From Yoonia vestfoldensis DSM 16212 (GTDB lineage: Bacteria; Pseudomonadota; Alphaproteobacteria; Rhodobacterales; Rhodobacteraceae): a stretch of 64,000 nucleotides of DNA. The position numbers and the translations under genes were made by a program. Under the pieces are notes generated by a model. It was not told where the DNA came from, searched no databases, and worked only from the letters and a program-made list of their open reading frames with translations. The stretch spans positions 1 through 64,000 of the forward strand of contig NZ_KB907986.1 of assembly GCF_000382265.1 (NCBI RefSeq). The letters are read 5' to 3'. Below are positions 1 to 8,391 of this stretch, one piece after another (the stretch's first letter is position 1; every line of letters starts with the position of its first letter).

Positions 1-170
1 TAAGGGTCCAGCTTGCTGGGACGATCTGGCGCGTGAAACGCAGGTTCAACAATCCCCTCCCGCAAATACTTCTTGATCGTGTTGCGAGACACGCCCGTCC
101 GCCGCGCGATCTCGCGAATGGGCATCTTGTCACGCAGCGCCCATTTCCGGATAACTTTTAAAAATCCCAT
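1..170 (-). pseudogene. istA: IS21-family transposase IstA, N-terminal part (runs off window)
   Basis: Reading leftwards from the ATG at 168-170 gives MGFLKVIRKWALRDKMPIRE followed by a helix-turn-helix (IARRTGVSRNTIKKYLRE) and the start of a linker (FHAPDRPSKLDPY). This is the usual amino end of IstA, the DDE transposase of IS21-type elements, which needs the IstB ATPase. Only about 56 codons lie in the window, so whether the element is complete to the left cannot be judged. The repeats at 224-277 lie just upstream, as expected for an IS21 end. Confidence 0.75.
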
Positions 171-223
171 GTCTATCACTCCAAGTGCTCCCAGCTGATT
201 CAAGCCGGGGTAAGGTTGCACAT

Positions 224-277
224 GGGTCAATTCTCGATGACAATTTCTGCTGCTGCCGGGTCAGTTCTCAGTGACAA
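224..277. repeat. IS21-type terminal repeats (element end)
   Basis: Two near-identical blocks, gggtcaattctcgatgacaa at 224-243 and gggtcagttctcagtgacaa at 258-277, lie 34 bp apart between the istA start and non-IS DNA. IS21 elements carry such multiple terminal repeats that bind transposase; the element edge is probably the TGACA at about 272-276. No second copy is visible in the window, so a target-site duplication cannot be tested. Confidence 0.6.
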
Positions 278-427
278 TCAACAAAGATGGCTCAGACTCA
301 CCGTCCGCTCGGTTTGCAAATCGAAAAACCTGGGTTGCGGACTCCAGCGTCCGATTTCGTCAGGTTGCCCAATTTAGTTTGCGGGCACAGCTAAGGTCGG
401 CTCGCCGCCGATGTCGATCGCCGACCA
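278..427. other. Spacer between the IS end and the helicase locus
   Basis: 150 bases with no recognisable gene. It is the 3' flank of the DUF3427 reading frame. I see no terminator hairpin in it. Confidence 0.4.
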
Positions 428-763
428 TCAACCCTGGACGCCATACAACTCCCGCAACTGCTGTGGTACCGGCTCGGCAAGGTCGCACTGCACCGTTATC
501 GGAGCTTTGCCCTCCCAGCCTGCGAATTGCACCGGCCCAGCATAACGGAACGGGGCTGCGCGCCCATCGCGCAGTTTCGATTTTCGAAGGAACAAGTGAA
601 CCGTCCAGCCGGGCTCCACGCCAGAAATTACGCGACCGCGCATGTCGTCGCGGCGGGTACTGGTCTGGGTCTGCCAGACAAAGCGCGTAGGGCTGGCGAA
701 CTGGTCGGCGTAATGGCTGCCGACTGACATGCTACCTTTGTCCATTGTTACCAGCAGGATCAT
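428..763 (-). pseudogene. Out-of-frame C-terminal part of the DUF3427 helicase
   Basis: From an ATG at 761-763 this frame encodes 111 residues (MILLVTMDKGSMSVGSHYAD onward, ending LRELYGVQG) that read as the carboxyl end of a DUF3427 domain, with the HYADQF and FVWQTQT stretches typical of it. The main helicase ORF stops at 760-762, so the TGA stop and this ATG overlap as ATGA. The two protein parts join without a gap if one base is added or removed between about 763 and 800, so a frameshift is the simplest reading. Translational coupling through the ATGA would be an alternative that yields a split but functional protein. Confidence 0.6.
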
Positions 764-3606
764 GCTCGCACGCCCTTGAGAACTACGATACCGGCGTTCC
801 ATGACCCTGTGTTGAACACCGCTCCGAAATGCGGCGCGATCTGGTCGCGCTGGTATTCCTGCCATAGGGTCAGGCCATGGGTGGGGGCGACCGGTGCGGG
901 GGCTGCATCTTCGGCGGCTTCCGCCAGGCTGGTGCCCTCGGGCATGTCATAGGTCACATCGCGCGCTTGGAGATATCGCAGCAGCCGCCAGTCCACGAGT
1001 TCCGAGGCGAGCGCGGCAAGGGCCGCGTTCTCGCCCTCCGCAAACGTGGTTTCGAACGTGCCTGGGCCCAACTGGAACCAGACCGTCTCGGCCAGGATCT
1101 TCAGCGGTTGCTGCATTAGGACCGCGCGCAGCCGGGGCGCGTCGTCCGGATCGACGCTCAGGTCCGCCTTGATCTGCGGGTTTCGCCGGGCGAGACGGGA
1201 AACGCGCTCCACCAGGTCGCTCAGGGCGATCCGGCCTGGGAAGGCGTCGGCCTCGATCATCGCGCGCAACACCAACATCTTGTAGCTGCGGGTCATGCGG
1301 GTTGTCTCGATCTCGTCCAGAAGCGCGCGATGCGCAGTCCAGGCGGTGCGTTGCGCCTCTGAAAGGTCGCCCATGTCGGCCACGAACCCCAGCCAGCCCG
1401 CATGCCCCGTGCGGCCGGGGTTGAAGCCCGCGTGCTGCACCTCGGACGCTGTAGGCCGTGTGCCGTGGCGTTCTCGGAAGTCGCGGTAGAAGGCGGCCAG
1501 TTCCTCGCCGTCGCGCGGCTGGCGGATCAGGGACCGCAGGATGTCGAGCGCCTGCAGATCATACTGCACCTCGCAACCGACTGGGAACTGGATCAGCTTG
1601 TCGGTCAGCCGCTCTAGCGCCAGCCGCAGCGCACCGTCGCCTGCTCCTAGTTTGAGAAGCGTGCGGAACTTCGTCAGGAAAATCCGGTGGTTGCCGATAT
1701 AGTCGATGACAGCCAGATGTGTTTTCTCTGCCGACTTACGAAGGCCGCGCCCCAGTTGCTGCAGCCAGATCACCGGGCTCTCAGTCGGGCGCAGCATCAG
1801 CACTGTGTCGATCGAAGGTACGTCCACGCCTTCGTTGAACATGTCGACGGCGAAGACGATGTCGAGATCACCGTCTTCCAGCGCCTTCAGCGCGCTGGCG
1901 CGTGGGGCGGAGGTGTCCCCGGAATGGACCGCCACGGCCCGCAGGCCGCGCGCTTGCGCGAAATCGGCCATGAAATCGGCATGGCGGCGGGAAACGCAGA
2001 AGCCGATTGTCTTCTTGCCGCCGCGTTTCGCGAGCTGTTCAAGGGCATTCTCGGCGCGGGCCTGAGTGGCGACGGCTTCGGTAAGCGCAGCCTCGTCGAA
2101 CCGCCCGCTGCGCCAAGGGATCTGGGAATACTCGACCGGGTCGGGCACGCCGAAATAGTGGAAAGGGGCCAGAAGCCCCCGGTCGATACCCGACCAGAGA
2201 TCGCATTCGTAGACAAGGTTTTCCTCGCAAAGCCCCAGCAGATCACCACCATCGCTGCGGTCGGGCGTGGCGGTCAGGCCCAGCAGGAAGCCGGGCTGGA
2301 AATGGTCGATGATCCGCCGATAGGTGGCAGCGGCCGCGTGGTGGAATTCGTCGACGACGATGTAATCAAAGGCCCGGGGGTCGAACCGGGTCAGGTGCGC
2401 ATTGCGCGCGAGAGTCTGGACCGAGGCGAAGACAATGTCGGCCTCTGCGTCCTTCTCCTCGCCGTTGTAGCGTCCAAGTCGGGCGCGGGGCCGGACCGCG
2501 CGGAAGGCGGCCATGGCTTGGGTCAGGATTTCCTCTCGATGCGCGACGAACAGGACGCGGGCTGCATCCGCGCTGTCGAAGGCCGCAAGGAAGGTTTTGC
2601 CCAGCCCCGTGGCCAGCACGACCAGCCCCGCACCATAGCCTTTCGCCCGGGTTGCGCGCAGGCCCGCCAGCGCCTCGTCCTGAACCTCGTGCGGGGTGGG
2701 GGCGGTTTCCTGGGCTTCGTTAGGTGCGCCGCTGGCCGTGGGCTGGGGTGCGATGCGGCGCGCCTCGTAGGCGTCGATCCAGGCGGGCGTCAACTCGATC
2801 ACCTCGGGCCGGGCAAGCAGCGCCTCGAATGCCGCGCGGGCGGCCAGAAGCGGGGCAGGATCGACCGGATCGACATGGCGCAGGTTCCACTCAACGCCAT
2901 CGGTCAGCGCTGAGCGCGACAGGTTCGACGACCCGACGATCAGCGCCCCGCCGTCACCCGTGAAGGTGAACATCCAGGCCTTGGGGTGAAACGGGATCTG
3001 TGCGGCCTGGAACACATGCAGCCTGCGCGCGCCCTCAAGGTCGGAAATCAGCCGAAGCGCCGCCGGTTCCGTCACGCCCAGATAATCGCCGGTCAAGAGC
3101 CGCAGCACGCCGCCACGGTCTAGCAGATCGCGCAGATGCGGCAGCACCAGCCTGACGCCGGAGGTCATCAGGAAGGACACCGACAGATCGACGGCGCGCG
3201 CCCGGTCGATCATGGGACGCAGATGGGCATGCAGCGCATCTTCGCCGCCCGAGATCAGCGGGCGATCATGGGGCATGCCCGGCAAGGGACCGGGTGCCGC
3301 CAATGGCGGATCGAGGCTCAGGTGGACATGGTCGCCAGTCTCGACCAGCGTTACTCGCGCGTTCGTCCCCTCGGTCTCGAGGAGGGCTTGCGCGGGTCCG
3401 ATCCTAGCGGCAAGGGCCGCTTGCTCTCCGGCGGAAAGCTCCCCCCAGCGGGCCACATGACGGCGGGGCGCGAGAGCAAGGCCTGCGCCGTGGCGGATCA
3501 GGATAACATGGGCGTCACATTCCACGATATCGCTGGCGGCGGCATCGCATACAGAGCAGGCAGGGTTGCTTGACCCCTCAGCAGGAACACTCGATCCGCC
3601 GGTCAC
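760..3606 (-). CDS. HIT-like / phospholipase D-like / SF2 helicase / DUF3427 protein (C-terminus frameshifted)
   Basis: 948 residues. The order is: a HIT-like N-terminus (residues ~15-100) with GDHVHLSL, where the third His of the HxHxH motif is a Ser; a PLD-type nuclease-like domain (~120-270) with HPKAW and GSSNLS; an SF2 helicase (~300-650) with ATGLGKT (Walker A), VDEFHH (DExH), TATPDR and QQLGRGLRKS; and a DUF3427 region to the end. The stop at 760-762 cuts DUF3427 short; the rest lies in another frame at 428-763. The GTG start at 3604-3606 overlaps the methyltransferase stop (GTGA), so the two genes are translationally coupled. PLD-helicase-DUF3427 proteins are commonly found in accessory DNA and I infer a nucleic-acid-directed, possibly defensive role. 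Activity of this copy is uncertain because of the break. Confidence 0.8.
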   Translation of the reverse strand: MTGGSSVPAEGSSNPACSVCDAAASDIVECDAHVILIRHGAGLALAPRRHVARWGELSAGEQAALAARIGPAQALLETEGTNARVTLVETGDHVHLSLDPPLAAPGPLPGMPHDRPLISGGEDALHAHLRPMIDRARAVDLSVSFLMTSGVRLVLPHLRDLLDRGGVLRLLTGDYLGVTEPAALRLISDLEGARRLHVFQAAQIPFHPKAWMFTFTGDGGALIVGSSNLSRSALTDGVEWNLRHVDPVDPAPLLAARAAFEALLARPEVIELTPAWIDAYEARRIAPQPTASGAPNEAQETAPTPHEVQDEALAGLRATRAKGYGAGLVVLATGLGKTFLAAFDSADAARVLFVAHREEILTQAMAAFRAVRPRARLGRYNGEEKDAEADIVFASVQTLARNAHLTRFDPRAFDYIVVDEFHHAAAATYRRIIDHFQPGFLLGLTATPDRSDGGDLLGLCEENLVYECDLWSGIDRGLLAPFHYFGVPDPVEYSQIPWRSGRFDEAALTEAVATQARAENALEQLAKRGGKKTIGFCVSRRHADFMADFAQARGLRAVAVHSGDTSAPRASALKALEDGDLDIVFAVDMFNEGVDVPSIDTVLMLRPTESPVIWLQQLGRGLRKSAEKTHLAVIDYIGNHRIFLTKFRTLLKLGAGDGALRLALERLTDKLIQFPVGCEVQYDLQALDILRSLIRQPRDGEELAAFYRDFRERHGTRPTASEVQHAGFNPGRTGHAGWLGFVADMGDLSEAQRTAWTAHRALLDEIETTRMTRSYKMLVLRAMIEADAFPGRIALSDLVERVSRLARRNPQIKADLSVDPDDAPRLRAVLMQQPLKILAETVWFQLGPGTFETTFAEGENAALAALASELVDWRLLRYLQARDVTYDMPEGTSLAEAAEDAAPAPVAPTHGLTLWQEYQRDQIAPHFGAVFNTGSWNAGIVVLKGVRA

Positions 3607-4193
3607 GTCTTATTCACCACTGCATTTACCCACACCTCCGACGTCCGATCCGGGCGACAATCGCGGCTCTCCCAGAGGTCAGGTTCGTTGAACGCGCCAC
3701 ATCCGTCGAGCAACGCCGCCAGACCTTCCGCCGTCATGTCGGTAAACCGGCGTCCGTCCTTCACCCGCGCGCCGGTGCCGCGCTTGAAGGACAGGTAGAG
3801 CGCGCCACCAGGAACTAGATGGGCGGCAAGGCGGTCGACGACCCCAGACAGGTCCGCATCGGACACATGCAGTAAAGACGCGCAGGCCCAGATGCCTTCG
3901 AACGAATGCTCCCAGGCGAAATCCTCGAAACACATCAGTCGGGTCTCGACTGCCGCATGCGCTTGCGTGGCAGCAACCATGGCAGGCGAGGCATCGAAGG
4001 CCTTCACATCGTAGCCCAAGACGCGTAAAGCCAGCGCATCGCGCCCCGACCCTGATCCGGCATCGAGAATACGTGCTGGACCATTCGCCCGCGCAGGTAC
4101 AGCTGCCAGAAACCGCTCCCTTGCGTCTGACATGTCGACGTCGCGCGTGGTCGCGATGAAAATGGTAGCGTGGCGGTCGTAGTAGTCGGCCAA
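3603..4193 (-). CDS. Class I SAM-dependent methyltransferase
   Basis: 196 residues with the Rossmann SAM-binding motif ILDAGSGSGRDAL (~residue 42), an acidic residue at the end of strand 2 (VKAFDAS) and WACASLLHVSD as the post-motif region, as in the TehB/UbiE-like group. No target-recognition domain is present, so a small molecule or protein substrate is as likely as DNA. I chose a TTG start because GGAG stands 7 bases upstream and no ATG fits. Its stop overlaps the helicase GTG start, so it is the first gene of that operon. Substrate unknown. Confidence 0.75.
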   Translation of the reverse strand: MADYYDRHATIFIATTRDVDMSDARERFLAAVPARANGPARILDAGSGSGRDALALRVLGYDVKAFDASPAMVAATQAHAAVETRLMCFEDFAWEHSFEGIWACASLLHVSDADLSGVVDRLAAHLVPGGALYLSFKRGTGARVKDGRRFTDMTAEGLAALLDGCGAFNEPDLWESRDCRPDRTSEVWVNAVVNKT

Positions 4194-4380
4194 AATGGCG
4201 CTCCAATCGGTCTGATCTCATATCTTCGCTAGAAATCAGAGATTTGACCAGGTGTGGTGCAGCGGTTTTCTTATCAAAGCCGATGCAAGGCCGAGTGCCA
4301 TGCGATTAGGGGCGCAAATGGGCAAATATGCTCTGCGGTTTATAATCCAGACGACATGGGTGCGTCTTGCTTAGCCTAGC

Positions 4381-5718
4381 CTATCCGTGCTGATCACTCA
4401 GACCGATGATGCGCACCCTCGCATCTTCGAAACAGGCCCTTAGCGATTCTTTCCGGCTACCAAGGCCCTGCACGCAATAAGTATTTAAAAACTGCCGCCC
4501 GGCAAAAAGCTTGGCATCCACGGGGCTCAGTGCCGCCTCGTCGCACAAGGCTGCCCAGTTTTCAGAAATGGTCTCGATCTGTCGTGCGATGATCGCGGCA
4601 GCATCGTCTTCGCTCAGGTGGTAATCGGTCGCCGCCGACAGGCAGGCGGCAAGCGTGCTCATCCGCGACCCGCCCTTGATCAGCATCGCTTGGGTCGCCT
4701 CGTTGCCTGCGCGGCCCTGCGGGCAAATGTCATAGGCTGGCGTCAGAGTCAGCATCTTGCCGTCCCAGAAGGCGGCATGGTTGCGCGCGTGATCGTCGAT
4801 GTTCCCGCAGAGCACGTTGAAGCAGATCCGCCCGTAAAGCTCGCGCAGCGTTTCCTTGGGATCGGCGAAGCGGTGGCGGATTAACTCGGCAAGGTCCTCG
4901 TAGGACGCATAGCGCGCTTCCATCTCGCCCAGACCCAGAATGGTCAGCGCCGAGACCATGGCGCGGCGGTGCCATCCGGCCTCCGCTTTGATCCGGTCGA
5001 AACGTTCGATCAGTAGCACGTCCTTGCCCGCCGTCTCGAAAATCGCGACACGGGCCACATTCAGCCCTGACAGCGCCGCCAGACGCATAGCTATGAACTC
5101 TGCCTTCACGACGCTGTAGACGTCCTTGCTGGACGAGAATTTGGCGATCAGCTTGCGGTCGTCATCGTCGATCAGTGCTTTGGGTCGGGCGCCACCGATC
5201 GAGGTGCCATGATGGATCGCCTGGTCCAGCGTCGGCGTCAGGGGCAGGCCCTTTTCCACGCGGTCCGCGGCCTCAATCAGCTCCTGATAGCTCGCCTGCG
5301 TCGACAGACGTGGGACGTATTCGCTGGCTGAGTGCTGGAAATCCAATGCGCCGATCCTGTCCGAGCCGGATTCGAGCAGGTAGGTCAGTTCGTTCAACTC
5401 GCCCGCGCCTTGATCCGCGGCTTTTGGGCCGACGAGCCGGTTGATGATCACGCGGCGGCCCCAGGCGTCTGGCGATCCGTCGCGCAGGCAGCTGGCCATT
5501 TCCATGTTCGGCGGCGGATCGAGCCGGCCACGTCGGAGGGGCAGCTCGGGCGTGTAAAGAGGGATGGCGTTTGCCCGGTCCAGATAGCTTGCACCATAGT
5601 TGAAGGCGTAGCGGCCGCCCTCAGACGTGATGCGACCGGCCACGACTGGCTCGGTCTCGCCCGGCAACCAGACCCAGACGAAGGCGCTGTCAGGTGTCCT
5701 GCGGTCAGAAGTCATCAT
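4381..5718 (-). CDS. hipA: HipA-family serine/threonine kinase toxin
   Basis: 445 residues. HipA toxins are kinases; the E. coli protein phosphorylates glutamyl-tRNA synthetase GltX and so stops translation. Visible motifs are the N-terminal subdomain (AGRITSEGGRYAFNYG), the phosphate-loop-like GTSIGGARPK, the catalytic NIDDHARNHAAFW and the metal-binding YDICP. Length agrees with full HipA proteins. The start used is the ATG at 5716-5718 with GGAGG a few bases upstream; an adjacent ATG at 5713-5715 is equally possible. It overlaps the end of hipB by 14 bases, so toxin and antitoxin are coupled. No defect seen. Confidence 0.88.
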   Translation of the reverse strand: MMTSDRRTPDSAFVWVWLPGETEPVVAGRITSEGGRYAFNYGASYLDRANAIPLYTPELPLRRGRLDPPPNMEMASCLRDGSPDAWGRRVIINRLVGPKAADQGAGELNELTYLLESGSDRIGALDFQHSASEYVPRLSTQASYQELIEAADRVEKGLPLTPTLDQAIHHGTSIGGARPKALIDDDDRKLIAKFSSSKDVYSVVKAEFIAMRLAALSGLNVARVAIFETAGKDVLLIERFDRIKAEAGWHRRAMVSALTILGLGEMEARYASYEDLAELIRHRFADPKETLRELYGRICFNVLCGNIDDHARNHAAFWDGKMLTLTPAYDICPQGRAGNEATQAMLIKGGSRMSTLAACLSAATDYHLSEDDAAAIIARQIETISENWAALCDEAALSPVDAKLFAGRQFLNTYCVQGLGSRKESLRACFEDARVRIIGLSDQHG

Positions 5719-6037
5719 CGACCTCCGTACGGGAAGGGCGGACACTCTTGGGCAGAAGGGTCAACTTTTCGGCAAGCCGGGCGTTTTCCGTGCGCAGGGC
5801 CGCGTCGTCCTGGTCGAACAGGCGAACGCCTGACAATGCCGCGGCCTCGAACACGGTGCCGATCTCGGGCCCCGGCGCGCCCTTCTCGATGTTGTAAAGC
5901 GTTGTGCGGCTGATGCCGACGCGGTCTGCGAGTTCTTGCGCCGTCATCCCGCGCTCCATGCGCCCGATCCGGATCAACTTGCCTAGAACCGACAGGGCTT
6001 CACGCGTCTGGCGCGCGTAGGTTCTTTTGCGCTTCAT
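5705..6037 (-). CDS. hipB: HipB-type XRE antitoxin/repressor
   Basis: 110 residues from the ATG at 6035-6037, which has TGGAG 7 bases upstream; an earlier in-frame ATG at 6056-6058 has no clear ribosome site. A Cro/C1-type HTH occupies residues ~23-75 (MTAQELADRVGISRTTLYNI). In the family HipB neutralises HipA and represses the operon by binding upstream operators. The C-terminus is longer than E. coli HipB and ends in acidic residues (EVDDDF). Candidate operators lie at 6060-6190. Confidence 0.85.
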   Translation of the reverse strand: MKRKRTYARQTREALSVLGKLIRIGRMERGMTAQELADRVGISRTTLYNIEKGAPGPEIGTVFEAAALSGVRLFDQDDAALRTENARLAEKLTLLPKSVRPSRTEVDDDF

Positions 6038-6059
6038 GGTGGGCTCCAGACGTGTCATT

Positions 6060-6190
6060 CAGTTTGATGGACGTGAGCTTTCCTTGCGTCCGCTTAGTTG
6101 AACATCGTTGGCGTGACTTGATACCATTGTCAATGCATTCGTTCGGTTAAATGAACATTTGGCATCGTTGTGTTTACTTAAATGGACGCT
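6060..6190. promoter_or_regulatory. Candidate hipBA operator array
   Basis: Upstream of hipB the sequence is AT-richer than its surroundings and carries four related boxes containing TGRAC: gtttgatggacg near 6062, cttagttgaacat near 6093, cggttaaatgaacat near 6144 and acttaaatggacg near 6175. A GGACG...CGTCC inverted repeat (6069-6073 and 6087-6091) overlaps the first. XRE antitoxins bind such repeated sites, but which box HipB uses is inferred. Confidence 0.4.
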
Positions 6191-6439
6191 ATCAGTCCCT
6201 TCTGGTCGATAGAGGGCGTTGCGCGACTTCAAATTTCGACGAGGCCGCCCGAAGCGAGACATGTTCCTCGATGACCAAGGCCGGTCGGCATTCGGTGACC
6301 TGCCTCGCCGACGCGACTGATCTCTGCTTGCAGTCCGTGGACTATATAGCTCGAGCACTGTATTCTTGTAATATAGCTCATGAACTATAGGTGTCGGCCG
6401 ATGGACTTGTCCTTGTTTCCGATCCGAAGCCTGCGCTAG
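6191..6439. other. Non-coding spacer with a partial direct repeat
   Basis: About 250 bases without a supported gene. Near the end, atatagctc occurs at 6344-6352 and again at 6371-6379, each next to ctata/ctatag sequence. They may be an operator for one of the flanking HTH genes. Nothing else is recognised. Confidence 0.35.
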
Positions 6440-6676
6440 GCAGGTGTTGCGCTCCGCGCCCGGCGGATCGCGCGAAAGCTCAGCCAGAAGGCGTTGGGCA
6501 AGATGACCGGCACCGCCCAGTCCACCATTTCGGACGTCGATAATAGCGTCGTGTCCGTGAGCCTTGATGTCTATTTGCGCCTTCTCGAGGCTCTTGGTGC
6601 CGAGCTGTCAGCCAAAGACCGTCAGGTTGACGGGGCGAGCACTGATCGCGTAAATCGTCTTGATTTGCTGCCATAG
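6440..6676 (+). pseudogene. Orphan XRE-type HTH fragment without a good start
   Basis: The open frame after the stop at 6437-6439 reads ALRARRIARKLSQKALGKMT, then TAQSTISDVDNSVVSVSLDV, a complete Cro/C1-type HTH like the antitoxins of HipB-like pairs, and ends with TAG at 6674-6676. No ATG, GTG or TTG precedes the first HTH helix in this frame; the first usable start (TTG 6494) would delete half the domain. I therefore call it a remnant. No toxin-like partner follows it. Confidence 0.5.
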
Positions 6677-6706
6677 CTCAACAATCTTGGGTCCCGACCC
6701 CGGCGA

Positions 6707-7285
6707 TCAATAGGACGCCGGCCCTTTCGATTGCACCCCCTCCAGCGCCTTGTCGACCTTGCGCGTCTTTGCGGCCAACTGTGCCTCCCACAGGATGCGA
6801 AACGCCTCGGCGAATTCGACCAGCCCCCCGGCGAAGGTGCGGATCGTGGTCATGTCATCGTCGGTAAACGGGATCGGGCGGCCGCGCAATTTGGCCTCGT
6901 TCAGCTTGCGGGCGATGTGGTTGACAGCGGTGCCTTCGGTCGCGACCTGCGCGCACTAGGCTTGCAGATGGTCCAGCACGACCGGATCGACCGGACACAG
7001 CAGGATGTCGGCCGCCCCCATAAGGCGGCGCAGCGCGGCAGGTTGGTCGGTGATGCCGCGGCGCTCAAGCGCGCCCTGGAACCCCTTCAGCTGGCGTGCG
7101 CTCAGGCGGGTGCTGATCGTCGTGGTGGGGCCAGGGCGCGTGCCTTTGGCCCGGCTCAGCGTGTTGTAGATCGTCCGGATCGAGACGCCGAAGCGGCGGG
7201 CCAGCACGGCGGCAGGCGTGCCCCCGGCGCGTGCCTCGATGATCTGGCGGCGTTCGTCGTCGGTCAGTTTGCGATGGTGGCGCAT
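6707..7285 (-). pseudogene. MobC-like plasmid mobilization protein with N-terminal HTH, split by amber stop
   Basis: From the ATG at 7283-7285 the frame encodes 109 residues: an HTH (residues ~5-45, LARRFGVSIRTIYNTLSRAK) and a MobC-like segment (LSARQLKGFQGALERRGITD). TAG then follows at 6956-6958. In the same frame, translation continues for 83 more codons to 6707 without another stop and contains VATEGTAVNHIARKLNEA, which resembles the conserved gNNLNQIARxLN block of MobC relaxosome proteins. One base change therefore separates two halves of one ancestral gene of about 192 codons. MobC proteins help the relaxase act at oriT. No relaxase gene is in the window. Confidence 0.6.
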
Positions 7286-7579
7286 GTGAAGTTTACGTTC
7301 CTATTTCTTGCCAACTTCCTCCAAGCCTCCCGCCTCCCAGCGTCAGCGGAGGCGGGTCAGCGGCTTGGAGTCCGTTTCGGTGGGTTCTCTCGGCGGGACG
7401 GGCTGCGGGATGCGCGATGCGGGAAACGCGATACGCGCAACACAGTACAGTACACCGGACGCGGCGCAAAGGACGCGATGCGAACGACACGGCGCAGGGG
7501 ACGCAGGACAGGGCGCACGCTTCGGAAAGCGCGATGCACAACACGCGATACGCGGCGCATTTTGCAGAGGACGCGCCGT
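7286..7579. repeat. Irregular GCGATRCG repeat tract
   Basis: This 294-base gap between the mob-like and rep-like genes has unusual composition. The octamer GCGATRCG or a one-base variant occurs at 7414-7421, 7428-7435, 7475-7482, 7531-7538 and 7545-7552, embedded in a purine- and CG-rich sequence with cagtacagtac near 7443. ORFs drawn through it are low-complexity and not credible. Between replication-type and mobilization-type genes, an origin (iterons) or oriT is possible but unproven. Confidence 0.4.
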
Positions 7580-8391
7580 TCATCCCGCCAAGCCCGCGGC
7601 GCGCAACTGGCCGTCGGTCACCAGCCCCGCCGCCACCAGCGCGGTCACCTGCGGGGCGGTGATGTGTTTGCACATCGGGCTGCGGTCGCGCACCCAAGCG
7701 GCCAGCCGTGGATGATGATCGGCGGCCAGCGTTGTTCGGGCCTCTCGTTCATCGGCCGCCACTTCGAGGAAGCGCTGCCAGCGGCGGCCAGCGAACCAGT
7801 TGTCGGCGAAACAGACCTTCGCACGTGTGAAACCCGCGCTCTCGGTCGCGTAGGCCTGCACGGCGCGCAGCAGGTCGTCCGGGTTGATCCCCTCGGCCAG
7901 CGCTTCGACAATCGCGCTCAGACTCGCCGCCTTCCCGCGCTGCCAGTCCTTCGGGTAGGCAGCCCAGATCTTCTCAACCCTGTCATCTACCGCCGCCTCC
8001 GCGCGCTTGCGCGTAGGTGGTTTATGGACGGTTTTAGGGTGGTTTGGGGTCCACGCTGGACGGGGTCCACTGTGGACCCCGTCCCTTCGTCAGGTTCGGC
8101 AGAGCTTTCCAGCGCCATCACCCGGTCCAGCGCGATCCGGTAGATCACGGTGAATCCGTTCTTGCAGGGCCGCCGCCCGGTCTCGACCAGGATGCCCTCG
8201 CGCAGGAAATCGGTGATGGTCCGCTTGACCGTGCTTTCGCCCAGCTCGGTGTGGCGCTGGATCGTGCCCTTGGAGCACCAGATGCCGGAGCCGTCGTCGC
8301 TCGCCTTATCGGCCAAGAACATGATGATCTGTTTGCGCGAGGCGCTGCCGAAGATCCGGTCGGCGCAGAGATTGGCGACCTTCCAACTCAT
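7580..8391 (-). pseudogene. Phage/plasmid replication-type HTH protein, frameshifted
   Basis: The start at 8391 (MSWKVANLCADRIFGSASRK) opens a 134-residue frame with a winged HTH (ASRKQIIMFLADKASDDGSG and TIQRHTELGESTVKRTITDF) that ends at 7987. A second frame covers about 8013 down to 7580, with KIWAAYPKDWQRGKAASLSA and ATESAGFTRAKVCFADNWF, a C-terminal module typical of phage and plasmid replication proteins of Rhodobacterales. The two join as KPSINH/PPTRKRAEA if one base is gained or lost near 8013-8020. I read it as one inactivated replication or regulatory gene of the mobile element. Confidence 0.6.

Noticed and set aside
1687-2913. 408-codon plus-strand ORF opposite the helicase
   Set aside because: It is antisense to clear helicase motifs and encodes no recognisable domain; a GC-skew shadow.
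6059-6358. ORF overlapping the hipBA promoter region
   Set aside because: Lies over the operator boxes and has no family features or ribosome site.
7414-7552. Possible CRISPR array
   Set aside because: The repeated unit is only 8 bp and spacing is irregular (14 to 56 bases); no cas genes are near.
7293-7697. 134-codon minus-strand ORF across the repeat tract
   Set aside because: Cys/Arg-rich low-complexity translation driven by the repeats.
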